Source: Flaviflagellibacter deserti (GTDB taxonomy: Bacteria > Pseudomonadota > Alphaproteobacteria > Rhizobiales > Methylopilaceae). From it: 64,000 bases of DNA. The notes beneath the pieces are model-generated. The model was not told where the DNA came from, made no database searches, and saw nothing but the letters and a program-made list of their open reading frames with translations. Where the stretch lies: contig NZ_JBHSJF010000008.1 in assembly GCF_042652085.1 (NCBI RefSeq), forward strand, positions 1 through 64,000. The letters are read 5' to 3'. The translations under genes and the position numbers were made by a program. Below, in pieces: positions 50,939-58,318 of this stretch (position 1 is the first letter of the stretch; each line of letters opens with the position of its first letter).

Positions 50939-51399
50939 GACTGATGATCCGGCTCGGAATCGGAGGAAATGTGCGGCGACCACTCCTCCCCCCCTGAGGG
51001 GGAGGTCGAGTCGCCGAAGGCGAACCGGGAGGGGGGTACCCCACGCACGGCGACCATGATCGCTTCCAGCACGCCATCCATGTTCGAGAAAATATCCGAG
51101 TTCCAAATCCGCAGGACGTGATAGCCAAGGCGGCTCAACTCCGCGTCTCGGATTGCATCGCGTGCGGCGTGTGCGTCCTCCGCATGCTGTCCGCCATCAA
51201 GCTCAATGACGAGGCGATGCTCGTGACAGACGAAATCGGCGATGTAGGCACCGATTGGAGTCTGGCGACGGAAAGACAGGCCGTCGAGACGGTGCGCGCG
51301 CAGTCGAAACCAGAGCTTCCGCTCAGCATCCGTCATGTCGCGGCGTAAGCGCTTCGCCGAGGAGCGCAGGCGGGCGGGGACAGAACGATGCGTCGGCAT
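50935..51399 (-). CDS. DUF559 endonuclease-like protein inserted between pheS and pheT
   Basis: A 154-residue protein of the DUF559 (Vsr/restriction-endonuclease-like) family. Family features: LRRDMTDAERKLWFRLRAHRLDGLSFRRQTPIGAYIADFVCHEHRLVIELDGGQH, with conserved acidic residues in IADF and IELDGG, then LGYHVLRIWNSDI. Residues about 120-139 are encoded by the repeat copy at 50985-51040, so the C-terminus is partly repeat-derived. The Shine-Dalgarno GGGAGGGGGG is the tail of the opposite repeat copy, eight bases before the ATG. Its role is unknown; its stop overlaps the pheT start. Confidence 0.86.
   Translation of the reverse strand: MPTHRSVPARLRSSAKRLRRDMTDAERKLWFRLRAHRLDGLSFRRQTPIGAYIADFVCHEHRLVIELDGGQHAEDAHAARDAIRDAELSRLGYHVLRIWNSDIFSNMDGVLEAIMVAVRGVPPSRFAFGDSTSPSGGEEWSPHISSDSEPDHQS
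50985..51040 (+). repeat. Two-hairpin repeat, copy A (pheT side of DUF559)
   Basis: 56 bases: hairpin 1 CCTCCCCC/GGGGGAGG, linker TCGAG, hairpin 2 TCGCC-GAA-GGCGA, and tail ACCGGGAGGGGGGT. It is an inverted copy of the element at 51404-51459 (about 43 of 56 identical). It lies inside the coding end of the DUF559 gene. Confidence 0.85.
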
Positions 51400-51403
51400 G
51401 CTT

Positions 51404-51459
51404 GGCACCCCCCTCCCGGTCGCGCTCCGCGCGCTCGGCCTCCCCCTCGCGGGGGGAGG
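51404..51459 (-). repeat. Two-hairpin repeat, copy B (pheS side of DUF559)
   Basis: 56 bases, inverted relative to copy A. Read on the minus strand: hairpin 1 CCTCCCCC/GGGGGAGG, linker CCGAG, hairpin 2 CGCGC-GGA-GCGCG, tail ACCGGGAGGGGGGT. Hairpin 2 differs from copy A at four of five base pairs while still pairing fully. The tail serves as ribosome-binding site of the DUF559 gene. Confidence 0.85.
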
Positions 51460-51482
51460 CGAAAGGCGCGGCATCTCCCCGT

Positions 51483-52565
51483 TCACGAGCTCAGCCCTCC
51501 GATCAGGCCCGGCAGATCGAGCGGACGGAAACCGTAATGCTGCAGCCAGCGCTGGTCGGCCTCGAAGAAGGCGCGCAGGTCCGGCATGCCGTATTTCAGC
51601 ATGGCGACGCGATCGATGCCCATGCCCCAGGCAAAGCCCTGCCACTCGTCGGGATCGAGCCCGCAATTCCTGAGTACGTTCGGGTGGACCATTCCGCAGC
51701 CGAGGATTTCCAGCCAGTCGTCGCCCTCGCCGAAGCGGATTTCGGACCCCTGGCGCGAGCAGCGGATGTCGACCTCCATCGACGGCTCGGTGAACGGGAA
51801 AAAGCTCGGACGCATCCGCATCTCGACCTTCGGCACTTCGAAGAAGGCCTTGCAGAACTCTTCGAGGATCCACTTCAGGTGGCCCATATGGGCCTGCTTG
51901 TCGATCACCAGCCCCTCGACCTGATGGAACATCGGGGTGTGGGTCTGATCGGAATCGTTGCGATAGGTGCGGCCAGGGCAGATGACCCGGATCGGCGGCT
52001 CCTGGCTCCGCATGGTGCGGATCTGCACGGGCGAGGTGTGGGTGCGCAGCACCTTGCGCTCGCCGTTCTCGTCGGGCGCGAAGAAGAAGGTGTCGTGCAT
52101 CTCGCGCGCGGGATGGCCGACCGGGAAGTTCAGCGCCGTGAAATTATGCTCGTCGTCCTCGACGTCCGGGCCTTCGGCGACCGAGAAGCCGAGATCGGCG
52201 AAGATCGCGACGATTTCCTCGGTGACCTGGCTGACCGGATGGATGCGGCCGATGTCGATGCCGTTGGGGCGGACCGGAAGCGTGACATCGACGGCCTCGG
52301 AGGCGAGGCGCGCATCGAGCGCGGCCGAAGCAAGAGCCTCCTTGCGGTCGCCGAGCGCCGACTGGACACGGTCACGCAAGCCGTTGATGGCCGGGCCGAA
52401 CGTCTTGCGTTCGTCGGGCGACATCTTGCCGAGCTGGCCGAGCTGTTCGGAGATGACGCCCTTCTTGCCGAGGGCGGACACGCGGACGGTTTCGAGTGCC
52501 GTCTCGTCGGAAGCCGAGGCGATCTCGGCGAGAATCTTGGATTCGAGCTCGTTCAGGTCGCTCAT
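51483..52565 (-). CDS. pheS: Phenylalanine--tRNA ligase alpha subunit
   Basis: A 360-residue class II synthetase alpha subunit. An N-terminal coiled coil (MSDLNELESKILAEIASA) precedes the catalytic core: motif 2 region RTHTSPVQIRTM and GRTYRNDSDQTHTPMFHQVEGL, and motif 3 GFAWGMGIDRVAMLKYG. With PheT it charges tRNA-Phe. The ATG at 52565 is clear; an upstream in-frame reading runs through repeat DNA. It follows rplT in the infC-rpmI-rplT-pheS-pheT order. Confidence 0.96.
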   Translation of the reverse strand: MSDLNELESKILAEIASASDETALETVRVSALGKKGVISEQLGQLGKMSPDERKTFGPAINGLRDRVQSALGDRKEALASAALDARLASEAVDVTLPVRPNGIDIGRIHPVSQVTEEIVAIFADLGFSVAEGPDVEDDEHNFTALNFPVGHPAREMHDTFFFAPDENGERKVLRTHTSPVQIRTMRSQEPPIRVICPGRTYRNDSDQTHTPMFHQVEGLVIDKQAHMGHLKWILEEFCKAFFEVPKVEMRMRPSFFPFTEPSMEVDIRCSRQGSEIRFGEGDDWLEILGCGMVHPNVLRNCGLDPDEWQGFAWGMGIDRVAMLKYGMPDLRAFFEADQRWLQHYGFRPLDLPGLIGGLSS

Positions 52566-52631
52566 ATGGCGAATTTTCCGGTGCGTCGCCCTCCGGCTCG
52601 ACCGGAGGGCCCATCGAGAGATCGATATAGA

Positions 52632-52654
52632 TGCTCCGGTCAAGCCGGAGCATG
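52632..52654. repeat. Intergenic palindrome between rplT and pheS
   Basis: TGCTCCGG-TCAAG-CCGGAGCA forms an eight-base hairpin within a tract that also includes CCCTCCGG/CCGGAGGG (about 52589-52610). The look is that of repetitive extragenic palindromes; no second copy of this one occurs in the window. Confidence 0.5.
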
Positions 52655-52675
52655 ACGGCTGTGGCCGGAGGAAAA

Positions 52676-52695
52676 CTCCGCCCCGAAGGGCGGAG
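52676..52695 (-). terminator. Hairpin after rplT
   Basis: Eight-base stem CTCCGCCC/GGGCGGAG; read on the minus strand the loop is TTCG and the stem is followed by TTTTCC. It could end or attenuate the rpmI-rplT transcript before pheS. Confidence 0.65.
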
Positions 52696-52702
52696 AGAAT
52701 TT

Positions 52703-53059
52703 TCAGCCGAGAGCGGTCTTCGCCTGCGAAACCAGCGCCTGGAAGGCAGCCGGCTCACGGATGGCGAGGTCGGAAAGGACCTTGCGGTCGATCTCGACGC
52801 CAGCCTTCGACAGACCGTCGATGAAGCGCGAATAGGTCAGGCCGGCCTCACGGACGGCAGCGTTGATGCGCTGGATCCAGAGGGCGCGGAAATTCCGCTT
52901 CTTCACCTTCCGGTCGCGATAGGCGTACTGCATCGAACGATCGACGGCGGCCTTGGCTGCGCGGATCGTATTCTTGCGACGGCCATAGAAGCCCTTGGCG
53001 GCCTTCAGCGTCTTCTTGTGCTTGGCGTGCGAGGTGACGCCGCGTTTCACACGGGACAT
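52703..53059 (-). CDS. rplT: 50S ribosomal protein L20
   Basis: A 118-residue basic ribosomal protein. The family start MSRVKRGVTSHAKHKKTLKAAKGFYGRR and the C-terminal LTYSRFIDGLSKAGVEIDRKVLSDLA are present. It is an early assembly protein of the large subunit. It lies 30 bases after rpmI in the infC-rpmI-rplT cluster. Confidence 0.98.
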   Translation of the reverse strand: MSRVKRGVTSHAKHKKTLKAAKGFYGRRKNTIRAAKAAVDRSMQYAYRDRKVKKRNFRALWIQRINAAVREAGLTYSRFIDGLSKAGVEIDRKVLSDLAIREPAAFQALVSQAKTALG

Positions 53060-53089
53060 ATCAGTTCTCCTGTGTTGCTACGGGGCGGC

Positions 53090-53293
53090 TCAGCGAGCGC
53101 CGTACGGAAGGAAGGTCTTCACGATGTTCGCATCCGACTCGCAGAGCACCGAGGTGCCGCGCTGGTTGCGGATCTGCGCGTTGGTGCGCTTGATCATACC
53201 GTGACGCTTGTTGGCCTGGCCGGCTTTCACCTTGCCAGACGCCGTCAGACGGAAGCGCTTCTTGGCTCCCGACTTCGTCTTCATCTTGGGCAT
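53090..53293 (-). CDS. rpmI: 50S ribosomal protein L35
   Basis: A 67-residue basic protein, MPKMKTKSGAKKRFRLTASG... to ...LPYGAR, matching L35 in length and pattern (GKVKAGQANKRH). The ATG at 53293 is certain; a longer in-frame reading is antisense noise. It sits between infC (237 bases upstream) and rplT. Confidence 0.97.
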   Translation of the reverse strand: MPKMKTKSGAKKRFRLTASGKVKAGQANKRHGMIKRTNAQIRNQRGTSVLCESDANIVKTFLPYGAR

Positions 53294-53529
53294 TTCGGCT
53301 CTCCTGAATGAGGAAGGCCGGCAAGCCAACGCTGCCGGCCGAGCAAAAACTCCCGCCACGGCAGCCCTTATCAGCCGGTCGGGAGAAGAGGCGGGGTTAT
53401 TACAGTGGAGAATTGGGGAAGGCAAGCGCTGTTGCCGCCATCTTTGCCGCGGCGAAGCGGAGAGCTGGAACTGCTCTCCGCCCATAGCGACCCCGGATCG
53501 ACCTGCGGTCGTCCGGGATGACGCCGGAA

Positions 53530-54069
53530 TTACCTCGGCGAGAGGATCATCACCATCTGGCGGCCTTCGAGCGAGGGCTCGCTCTCGACCTTGGCAAGCG
53601 TCGTGACCTCGTCGCGGACGCGCCACAACAGCTTCAGACCGAGATCCTGGTGGGCCATTTCGCGGCCGCGGAAGCGGAGCGTCACCTTGACCTTGTCACC
53701 CTCGTCGAAGAAGCGGCGCATCGCCTTCATCTTCGTGTCGTAGTCGTGATCGTCGATGTTCGGACGCATCTTGATCTCTTTGACCTCGACGGTCTTCTGG
53801 TTCTTGCGCGCCTCGGCGGCCTTTTTCTGTGCGGCGAACTTGTACTTGCCGTAGTCCAGCAGCTTGCAGACCGGCGGCTCGGAATTCGGAGCGATTTCAA
53901 CGAGATCAAGCCCGGCCTCTTCGGCGGCAGCCAGCGCGTCGTGGATTGGCACGACACCCCGGTTCTCGCCTTCGGCATCGATGAGCTGGACGGCTGGAAC
54001 CCGGATTTCCCGGTTGGTGCGCGGTCCTTCTTTCTGGACCGGCTGAATAGATCTCATTGGACGACGAAT
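53530..54069 (-). CDS. infC: Translation initiation factor IF-3, AUU start
   Basis: A 179-residue IF-3. The N-terminal domain has GPRTNREIRVPAVQLIDAEGENRGVVP and the linker LDLVEIAPNSEPPVCKLLDYGKYKF; the C-terminal domain has EIKMRPNIDDHDYDTKMK. The start is taken as ATT at 54069 (IRRPMRSIQ): AGGAG lies nine bases upstream, and no ATG is positioned there. The next ATG is four codons inside (54057). AUU is the classic infC start, discriminated against by IF-3 itself, giving autoregulation. Confidence 0.93.
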   Translation of the reverse strand: MRRPMRSIQPVQKEGPRTNREIRVPAVQLIDAEGENRGVVPIHDALAAAEEAGLDLVEIAPNSEPPVCKLLDYGKYKFAAQKKAAEARKNQKTVEVKEIKMRPNIDDHDYDTKMKAMRRFFDEGDKVKVTLRFRGREMAHQDLGLKLLWRVRDEVTTLAKVESEPSLEGRQMVMILSPR

Positions 54070-54219
54070 GGCAGTCTTCTCCTGATTGTTGATACGGCCG
54101 GGGCGGCAAAGCGCCACGCGCGGCGGAGGATGGGTGATTTTCCTGCGAAGTCAACCAGCCCTACAGGTGGTTTACTTAACCGCCCCTCTCGGGCATGTCG
54201 CGGCTTGCGGAGGAAAGCC

Positions 54220-54975
54220 TTGGAAAGCCTCAATCATATAGTGACGGCATCGGGCCGGCGCATCGCCCTGAAATTCCAACCCGGCGAAGGGCCAACGGTC
54301 GTCTGGCTCGGCGGGTTCAAATCCGACATGGCCTCGACCAAAGCAAGCTTCATCACGGAATGGGGCAAGAATGCCGGTCGCGCTACCCTCCGGTTCGATT
54401 ATTCCGGCCACGGCGAGTCCGAAGGCCGGTTCGAGGACGGCACGATCTCGCACTGGCTGGAGGATGCGCTCACCGTCGTCCGCGCTCATGCGGGCGAGGC
54501 GCCGATCCTCGTCGGCTCATCCATGGGCGGCTGGATCTCGCTGCTCGCGGCCCGCATCCTCGCCGCCGAGGGCAGGACGCTCTCCGGCCTCGTGCTGATC
54601 GCGCCCGCAGCCGACTTCACGGAAGACCTGATGTGGAAGCGCTTCACGCCGGCGCAGAAGAAGGCGATCGAGAAACACGGTGTCTACCGCCATCCCTCCG
54701 AATATTCCGACGAGCCGACGCCGATCACCCGCGCACTCATCCTCGACGGCCGCAATCACCTGATCCTCGGCGCCCCGTTCAAGGTCGGCGCCCCGGTCCG
54801 CATCCTGCAGGGCATGCAGGACCCGGATGTACCCTGGAAACACACGATGACCCTTGTCGAGCATCTCGCCGAGGACGATGTCGTCGTCGGCCTGATCAAG
54901 GACGGTGACCACCGTCTCTCGCGGCCGGAAGACTTGGACAGGTTGATCGCTGCCATCGAGGCGGTCGGGAAGTAA
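54220..54975 (+). CDS. Alpha/beta hydrolase
   Basis: A 251-residue alpha/beta-hydrolase fold protein. The nucleophile elbow is GSSMGG (Ser101), an oxyanion segment WLGGFKSDMAS lies near residues 29-39, the acid is probably in MQDPDVPW, and the His in KDGDHRLSRPED. GHGESEG at 63-69 is common in serine esterases of this type. I take TTG at 54220 as start because GGAGGAAAG precedes it by a normal distance and no ATG is nearby. Divergent from infC. Substrate unknown. Confidence 0.84.
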   Translation: MESLNHIVTASGRRIALKFQPGEGPTVVWLGGFKSDMASTKASFITEWGKNAGRATLRFDYSGHGESEGRFEDGTISHWLEDALTVVRAHAGEAPILVGSSMGGWISLLAARILAAEGRTLSGLVLIAPAADFTEDLMWKRFTPAQKKAIEKHGVYRHPSEYSDEPTPITRALILDGRNHLILGAPFKVGAPVRILQGMQDPDVPWKHTMTLVEHLAEDDVVVGLIKDGDHRLSRPEDLDRLIAAIEAVGK

Positions 54976-55015
54976 CCCACCCTCGAATCGCCTCGATCCC
55001 TGCTAAAGTCGCCGC

Positions 55016-55771
55016 GTGCTGCGCCGTCTCTTCACTCCCGCTTCACCGCCTGAGCCCGAGCAGATCGGGGTGATGGTGCGTGGCCGGCCGGTCCAGATAT
55101 CGGTTCGACGGACTGCTGCGGCGCGGCGGATGACGCTCCGGGTCAAGGGCGCCACGGGCGAAGTGGTGCTGACGCTGCCCGCCCGCGCGAGCTTCCGGTC
55201 CGGCAAGGCCTTCGTCGAACGGCAGGTCGACTGGATCGCCGCCCGGCTGGAACAGCGCCCGGCGGCTAAGCCCTTCGTGGAGGGCGCCGAGATCCCGTTG
55301 CGCGGCGAGCCGCATGTCCTGGTGCACCGCGGCCTTCGCGGCGTCACCCGCGTCGAGCCGGGTCTTCGTGGCCAGCCGCCGGTCATCGCCGTTTCGGGCC
55401 CGCGCGAGCACTTCTCCCGCCGCGTCACCGATTTCCTGAAGCGCGAGGCCAAGCACGATCTCGAACCGGCCGTCGCCCGCCACGCCGCCGCACTCAATGT
55501 CGCGATCGGGCGGATCAGCGTGAAGGATACGACGAGCCGCTGGGGCTCATGCTCGGCGAAGGGTGGCCTCGCCTTTTCCTGGCGGCTGATCCTCGCCCCG
55601 CCCTTCGTGCTCGATTACCTCGCCGCCCACGAGGTCGCGCACCGCCGCGAAATGAACCACGGCCAGGCGTTCTGGGATCTCGTCCATCGGCTCTGTCCGG
55701 AGACGGACGCGGCCGAGCGCTGGCTGAAGAAGAACGGGGTGGACCTGCACCGCTACGGGGCGGCGGAGTGA
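55016..55771 (+). CDS. YgjP-like (DUF45) zinc metallopeptidase
   Basis: A 251-residue protein. The zinc motif HEVAH is at residues 205-209, with a further His215 in EMNHGQAFW; the preceding VKDTTSRWGSCSAKGGLAFSWRLILAPP is the DUF45 signature. Function in bacteria is not well defined. GTG at 55016 is used as start; 40 bases separate it from the hydrolase stop, so the two may be cotranscribed. It is followed by a pair of inverted repeats and is convergent with PBP1A. Confidence 0.86.
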   Translation: MLRRLFTPASPPEPEQIGVMVRGRPVQISVRRTAAARRMTLRVKGATGEVVLTLPARASFRSGKAFVERQVDWIAARLEQRPAAKPFVEGAEIPLRGEPHVLVHRGLRGVTRVEPGLRGQPPVIAVSGPREHFSRRVTDFLKREAKHDLEPAVARHAAALNVAIGRISVKDTTSRWGSCSAKGGLAFSWRLILAPPFVLDYLAAHEVAHRREMNHGQAFWDLVHRLCPETDAAERWLKKNGVDLHRYGAAE

Positions 55772-55777
55772 TCTTCC

Positions 55778-55833
55778 CCTCTCCTGCGAAGCGGGAGAGG
55801 GTCGAGTGCGTGTCAACGCACCGGGGTGAGGGG
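55778..55833 (+). repeat. Two-hairpin repeat, copy C
   Basis: 56 bases with the same plan as copies A and B: hairpin 1 CCTCTCCTGC-GAA-GCGGGAGAGG, linker GTCGAG, hairpin 2 TGCGT-GTCA-ACGCA, tail CCGGGGTGAGGGG. It lies just after the YgjP-like gene. Confidence 0.8.
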
Positions 55834-55859
55834 CCAGCACGACGCTCATTGCAATCCTG

Positions 55860-55908
55860 CCCTCACCCGCTCGCTTCGCGAGTCGACCTCTCCCGTAAAC
55901 GGGAGAGG
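55860..55908 (-). repeat. Two-hairpin repeat, copy D (inverted to copy C)
   Basis: Read on the minus strand: hairpin 1 CCTCTCCCG-TTTA-CGGGAGAGG, linker TCGA, hairpin 2 CTCGC-GAA-GCGAG, tail CGGGTGAGGG. Copies C and D face each other with 26 bases between and no gene, right before the end of PBP1A. They may also act as terminator for the convergent genes. Confidence 0.8.
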
Positions 55909-55910
55909 CA

Positions 55911-58196
55911 TTATCCCCCAAACAGGCGCTTCAGGAAATTGATCGGCGCGCGGATCGGCTGGGGCAGATCCTCGATCGGCCGGGCGCCCGCCCAGGCATC
56001 GTCGCGGGCGTAGCGCGGCTGCTGCTGGTCGGCGTAGGCCGGACCGGGGCCATAGAGACCCGGCAGACCCGCGACCGGCAGGCCGCGATGGGCGACCGTC
56101 ATGAACCGGCTCCAAATCTCTACCGGCAGGCCGGAGCCCGATGCCTTCTTGGTCGGCGAATTGTCGTCATTACCGAGCCAGACCGTGGTTACGAGCTGCG
56201 CCGTATAGCCGACGAACCAAGCATCGCGGAAATCCTGGCTGGTGCCGGTCTTGCCCGCCGCCGGCCAGCCGTCGAACTCGGCCTTGCGCGCGGTACCGAT
56301 GCGAAGCGTCTCCGACAGCATCTGGTTCATCATGCCGAGATAATGCGGATCGACGACCTGACCGAGGCCCGAGCCCCGGCGCTCGTAAAGCACGTCACCG
56401 TTTTCGCTGGCCCGGATGCGCTTCACCACATACGGCATGACGCCCCGGCCGCCATTGGCGAACGGAGCATAGGCACCGGCGAGTTCGAGCGGCGTCACCT
56501 CGGACGTGCCGAGCGCGATGGACGCGTTCGGCTGCAGCACCGAATTGATGCCCATGCGATTGGCCGTCGAGACGACGCTCTGCGGCCCGACATCGAGGGC
56601 GAGCCTGACCGCCACCGTATTCAGTGAGGTCGCCAGGGCCTCCGTCATCGTGACGGTGCCGCGATATTTCTTGTCGAAGTTCTCGGGCTGCCAGTTCTTG
56701 ACCCGGATCGGCGCGTCCTGGACCAACGTATTCGGGGTCATGCCTTGTTCGAGCGCCGTGAGGTAGACGAACGGCTTGAACGCCGAGCCCGGCTGACGCT
56801 TCGCCAGAACGGCGCGGTTGAACTGACTTTGGGCGTAGGATTTGCCGCCGACCAGCGCCTTGATCGCGCCCTGGGGGTCGAGCGCGACCACCGCGCCTTG
56901 GCTGACGCCAAGCCGGACTCCATTTGCGCCGAGCCCGGCGACGAGGGCCTGCTCGGCCTCTGCCTGAAGGATCGGATCGATGGTCGTATCGACGATGACA
57001 TCGCGGTCGACCTTTCCGGCGAGATCATCGATCTGATCGACCACCCAGTCGGCCACATAACCGACCGCGCCTTCGCTGCGGACGTTGGCGAGGTTCGCCG
57101 GGGCCGACATCGCCTTCGCGGCTTCCTTGTCCGATATGAAGCCCTGCTGCGCCATGGCGGTCAGGACCAGCTGGCCGCGCGCCTCGGCGGCATCCAAATC
57201 GCGCGTCGGCGCGAGCCGGGATGGTGCTTTCACGAGGCCTGCGAGGATCGCCGCCTCCGACAAGGTCACATAGCTCGCCGGTTTGCCGAAATAGCGCTGC
57301 GAGGCCGCCTGCACGCCATACGCGCCGGAGCCGAAATAGACGCGGTTGAGATAGAGTTCGAGGATCTGGTCCTTGGTCAGCTTGGTCTCGAGCCAGACCG
57401 CCAGGATCGCCTCCTGCACCTTGCGCTCGAAGGAGCGCTCGGGGGTCAGGAACAGGTTCTTTGCCAGCTGCTGCGTCAGCGTCGAACCGCCCTGCACCAC
57501 CGACCCGGCGCGCATATTGATAAAGGCCGCGCGCATCAGGCCGATCGGATCGACGCCGAAATGGCTGCGGAAGCGCTGATCCTCGATCGCGACGAAGGCC
57601 TGCGGCAGATAATCCGGCAGGTGCTTAATCTCGACCGTCGAGCCGACGCCGTCGCCGCGGCGGGCGAGGACGGTACCATCGGTGCCGACAAGCGTCACGC
57701 TTGGCGGGCGCGGTGGAATCTTCAGATCATTAATGCTCGGAAGGTTCGTCGCTTCGTACGCGACGAATCCTGCCAGAACGACACCGCCCCAGACCGAGGC
57801 GACGAGGCCGTATTTGATCAGGCCGCCCAGCGCGAAAAAGCCGATGCCGGGACGCGAGCGGCGTTTCTTCTTCGAACGTCGCGCGGAGCCGGATCGAGAC
57901 GAGGAGCGCTTCTTCCTGGGCTGCGGAGGCGGCGGTTCGTCCTCCATCTCGTCCTCGAAATCCTCGTCCTCATCATAGTCAGGTTCAGGCTCCGGCGCCC
58001 GGCGTGCGGAACGGCGCGGCGGCGGGGCCGGTTCGTCGTCTTCGTAGAAATCTTCTATGGGACGGCGGCGCGCACCGGCGCGGCCGTGACCGCCCGCCCG
58101 GTCCTCCGGGCTCAGACGGAGATCCAGCAGTTCCTCAGGATGGGAATCGAATCGGGGCTCGCGCTTCTTGCGCGGCTTCCCGCCGAAACCGAACAT
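55911..58196 (-). CDS. mrcA: Penicillin-binding protein 1A (bifunctional class A PBP)
   Basis: A 761-residue peptidoglycan synthase. The first 110 residues are cytoplasmic, strongly charged and low-complexity (acidic EDEDFEDEMEDE, then basic KKRSSSRSGSARRSKKKRRSR), followed by one membrane helix (about 120-150). The glycosyltransferase domain has EDQRFRSHFGVD and GGSTLTQQLAKNL. The transpeptidase has SAFK in PGSAFKPF, SLNT and AGKTGT. It acts at the outer face of the inner membrane. The ATG at 58196 (MFGFGGKP) is chosen; an in-frame ATG at 58232 is possible. Confidence 0.94.
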   Translation of the reverse strand: MFGFGGKPRKKREPRFDSHPEELLDLRLSPEDRAGGHGRAGARRRPIEDFYEDDEPAPPPRRSARRAPEPEPDYDEDEDFEDEMEDEPPPPQPRKKRSSSRSGSARRSKKKRRSRPGIGFFALGGLIKYGLVASVWGGVVLAGFVAYEATNLPSINDLKIPPRPPSVTLVGTDGTVLARRGDGVGSTVEIKHLPDYLPQAFVAIEDQRFRSHFGVDPIGLMRAAFINMRAGSVVQGGSTLTQQLAKNLFLTPERSFERKVQEAILAVWLETKLTKDQILELYLNRVYFGSGAYGVQAASQRYFGKPASYVTLSEAAILAGLVKAPSRLAPTRDLDAAEARGQLVLTAMAQQGFISDKEAAKAMSAPANLANVRSEGAVGYVADWVVDQIDDLAGKVDRDVIVDTTIDPILQAEAEQALVAGLGANGVRLGVSQGAVVALDPQGAIKALVGGKSYAQSQFNRAVLAKRQPGSAFKPFVYLTALEQGMTPNTLVQDAPIRVKNWQPENFDKKYRGTVTMTEALATSLNTVAVRLALDVGPQSVVSTANRMGINSVLQPNASIALGTSEVTPLELAGAYAPFANGGRGVMPYVVKRIRASENGDVLYERRGSGLGQVVDPHYLGMMNQMLSETLRIGTARKAEFDGWPAAGKTGTSQDFRDAWFVGYTAQLVTTVWLGNDDNSPTKKASGSGLPVEIWSRFMTVAHRGLPVAGLPGLYGPGPAYADQQQPRYARDDAWAGARPIEDLPQPIRAPINFLKRLFGG

Positions 58197-58318
58197 ACCG
58201 CTAGCCCCGCTCAGCACAGACCGCGGCGCCACGCCGGCGCCGCCCTGCTCGCCCAGTGCCGCACCTTCACTTTGAATGCGGCGGGTTTATGGGGTGTTAA
58301 CCCAATTGCGGTTTGGAC

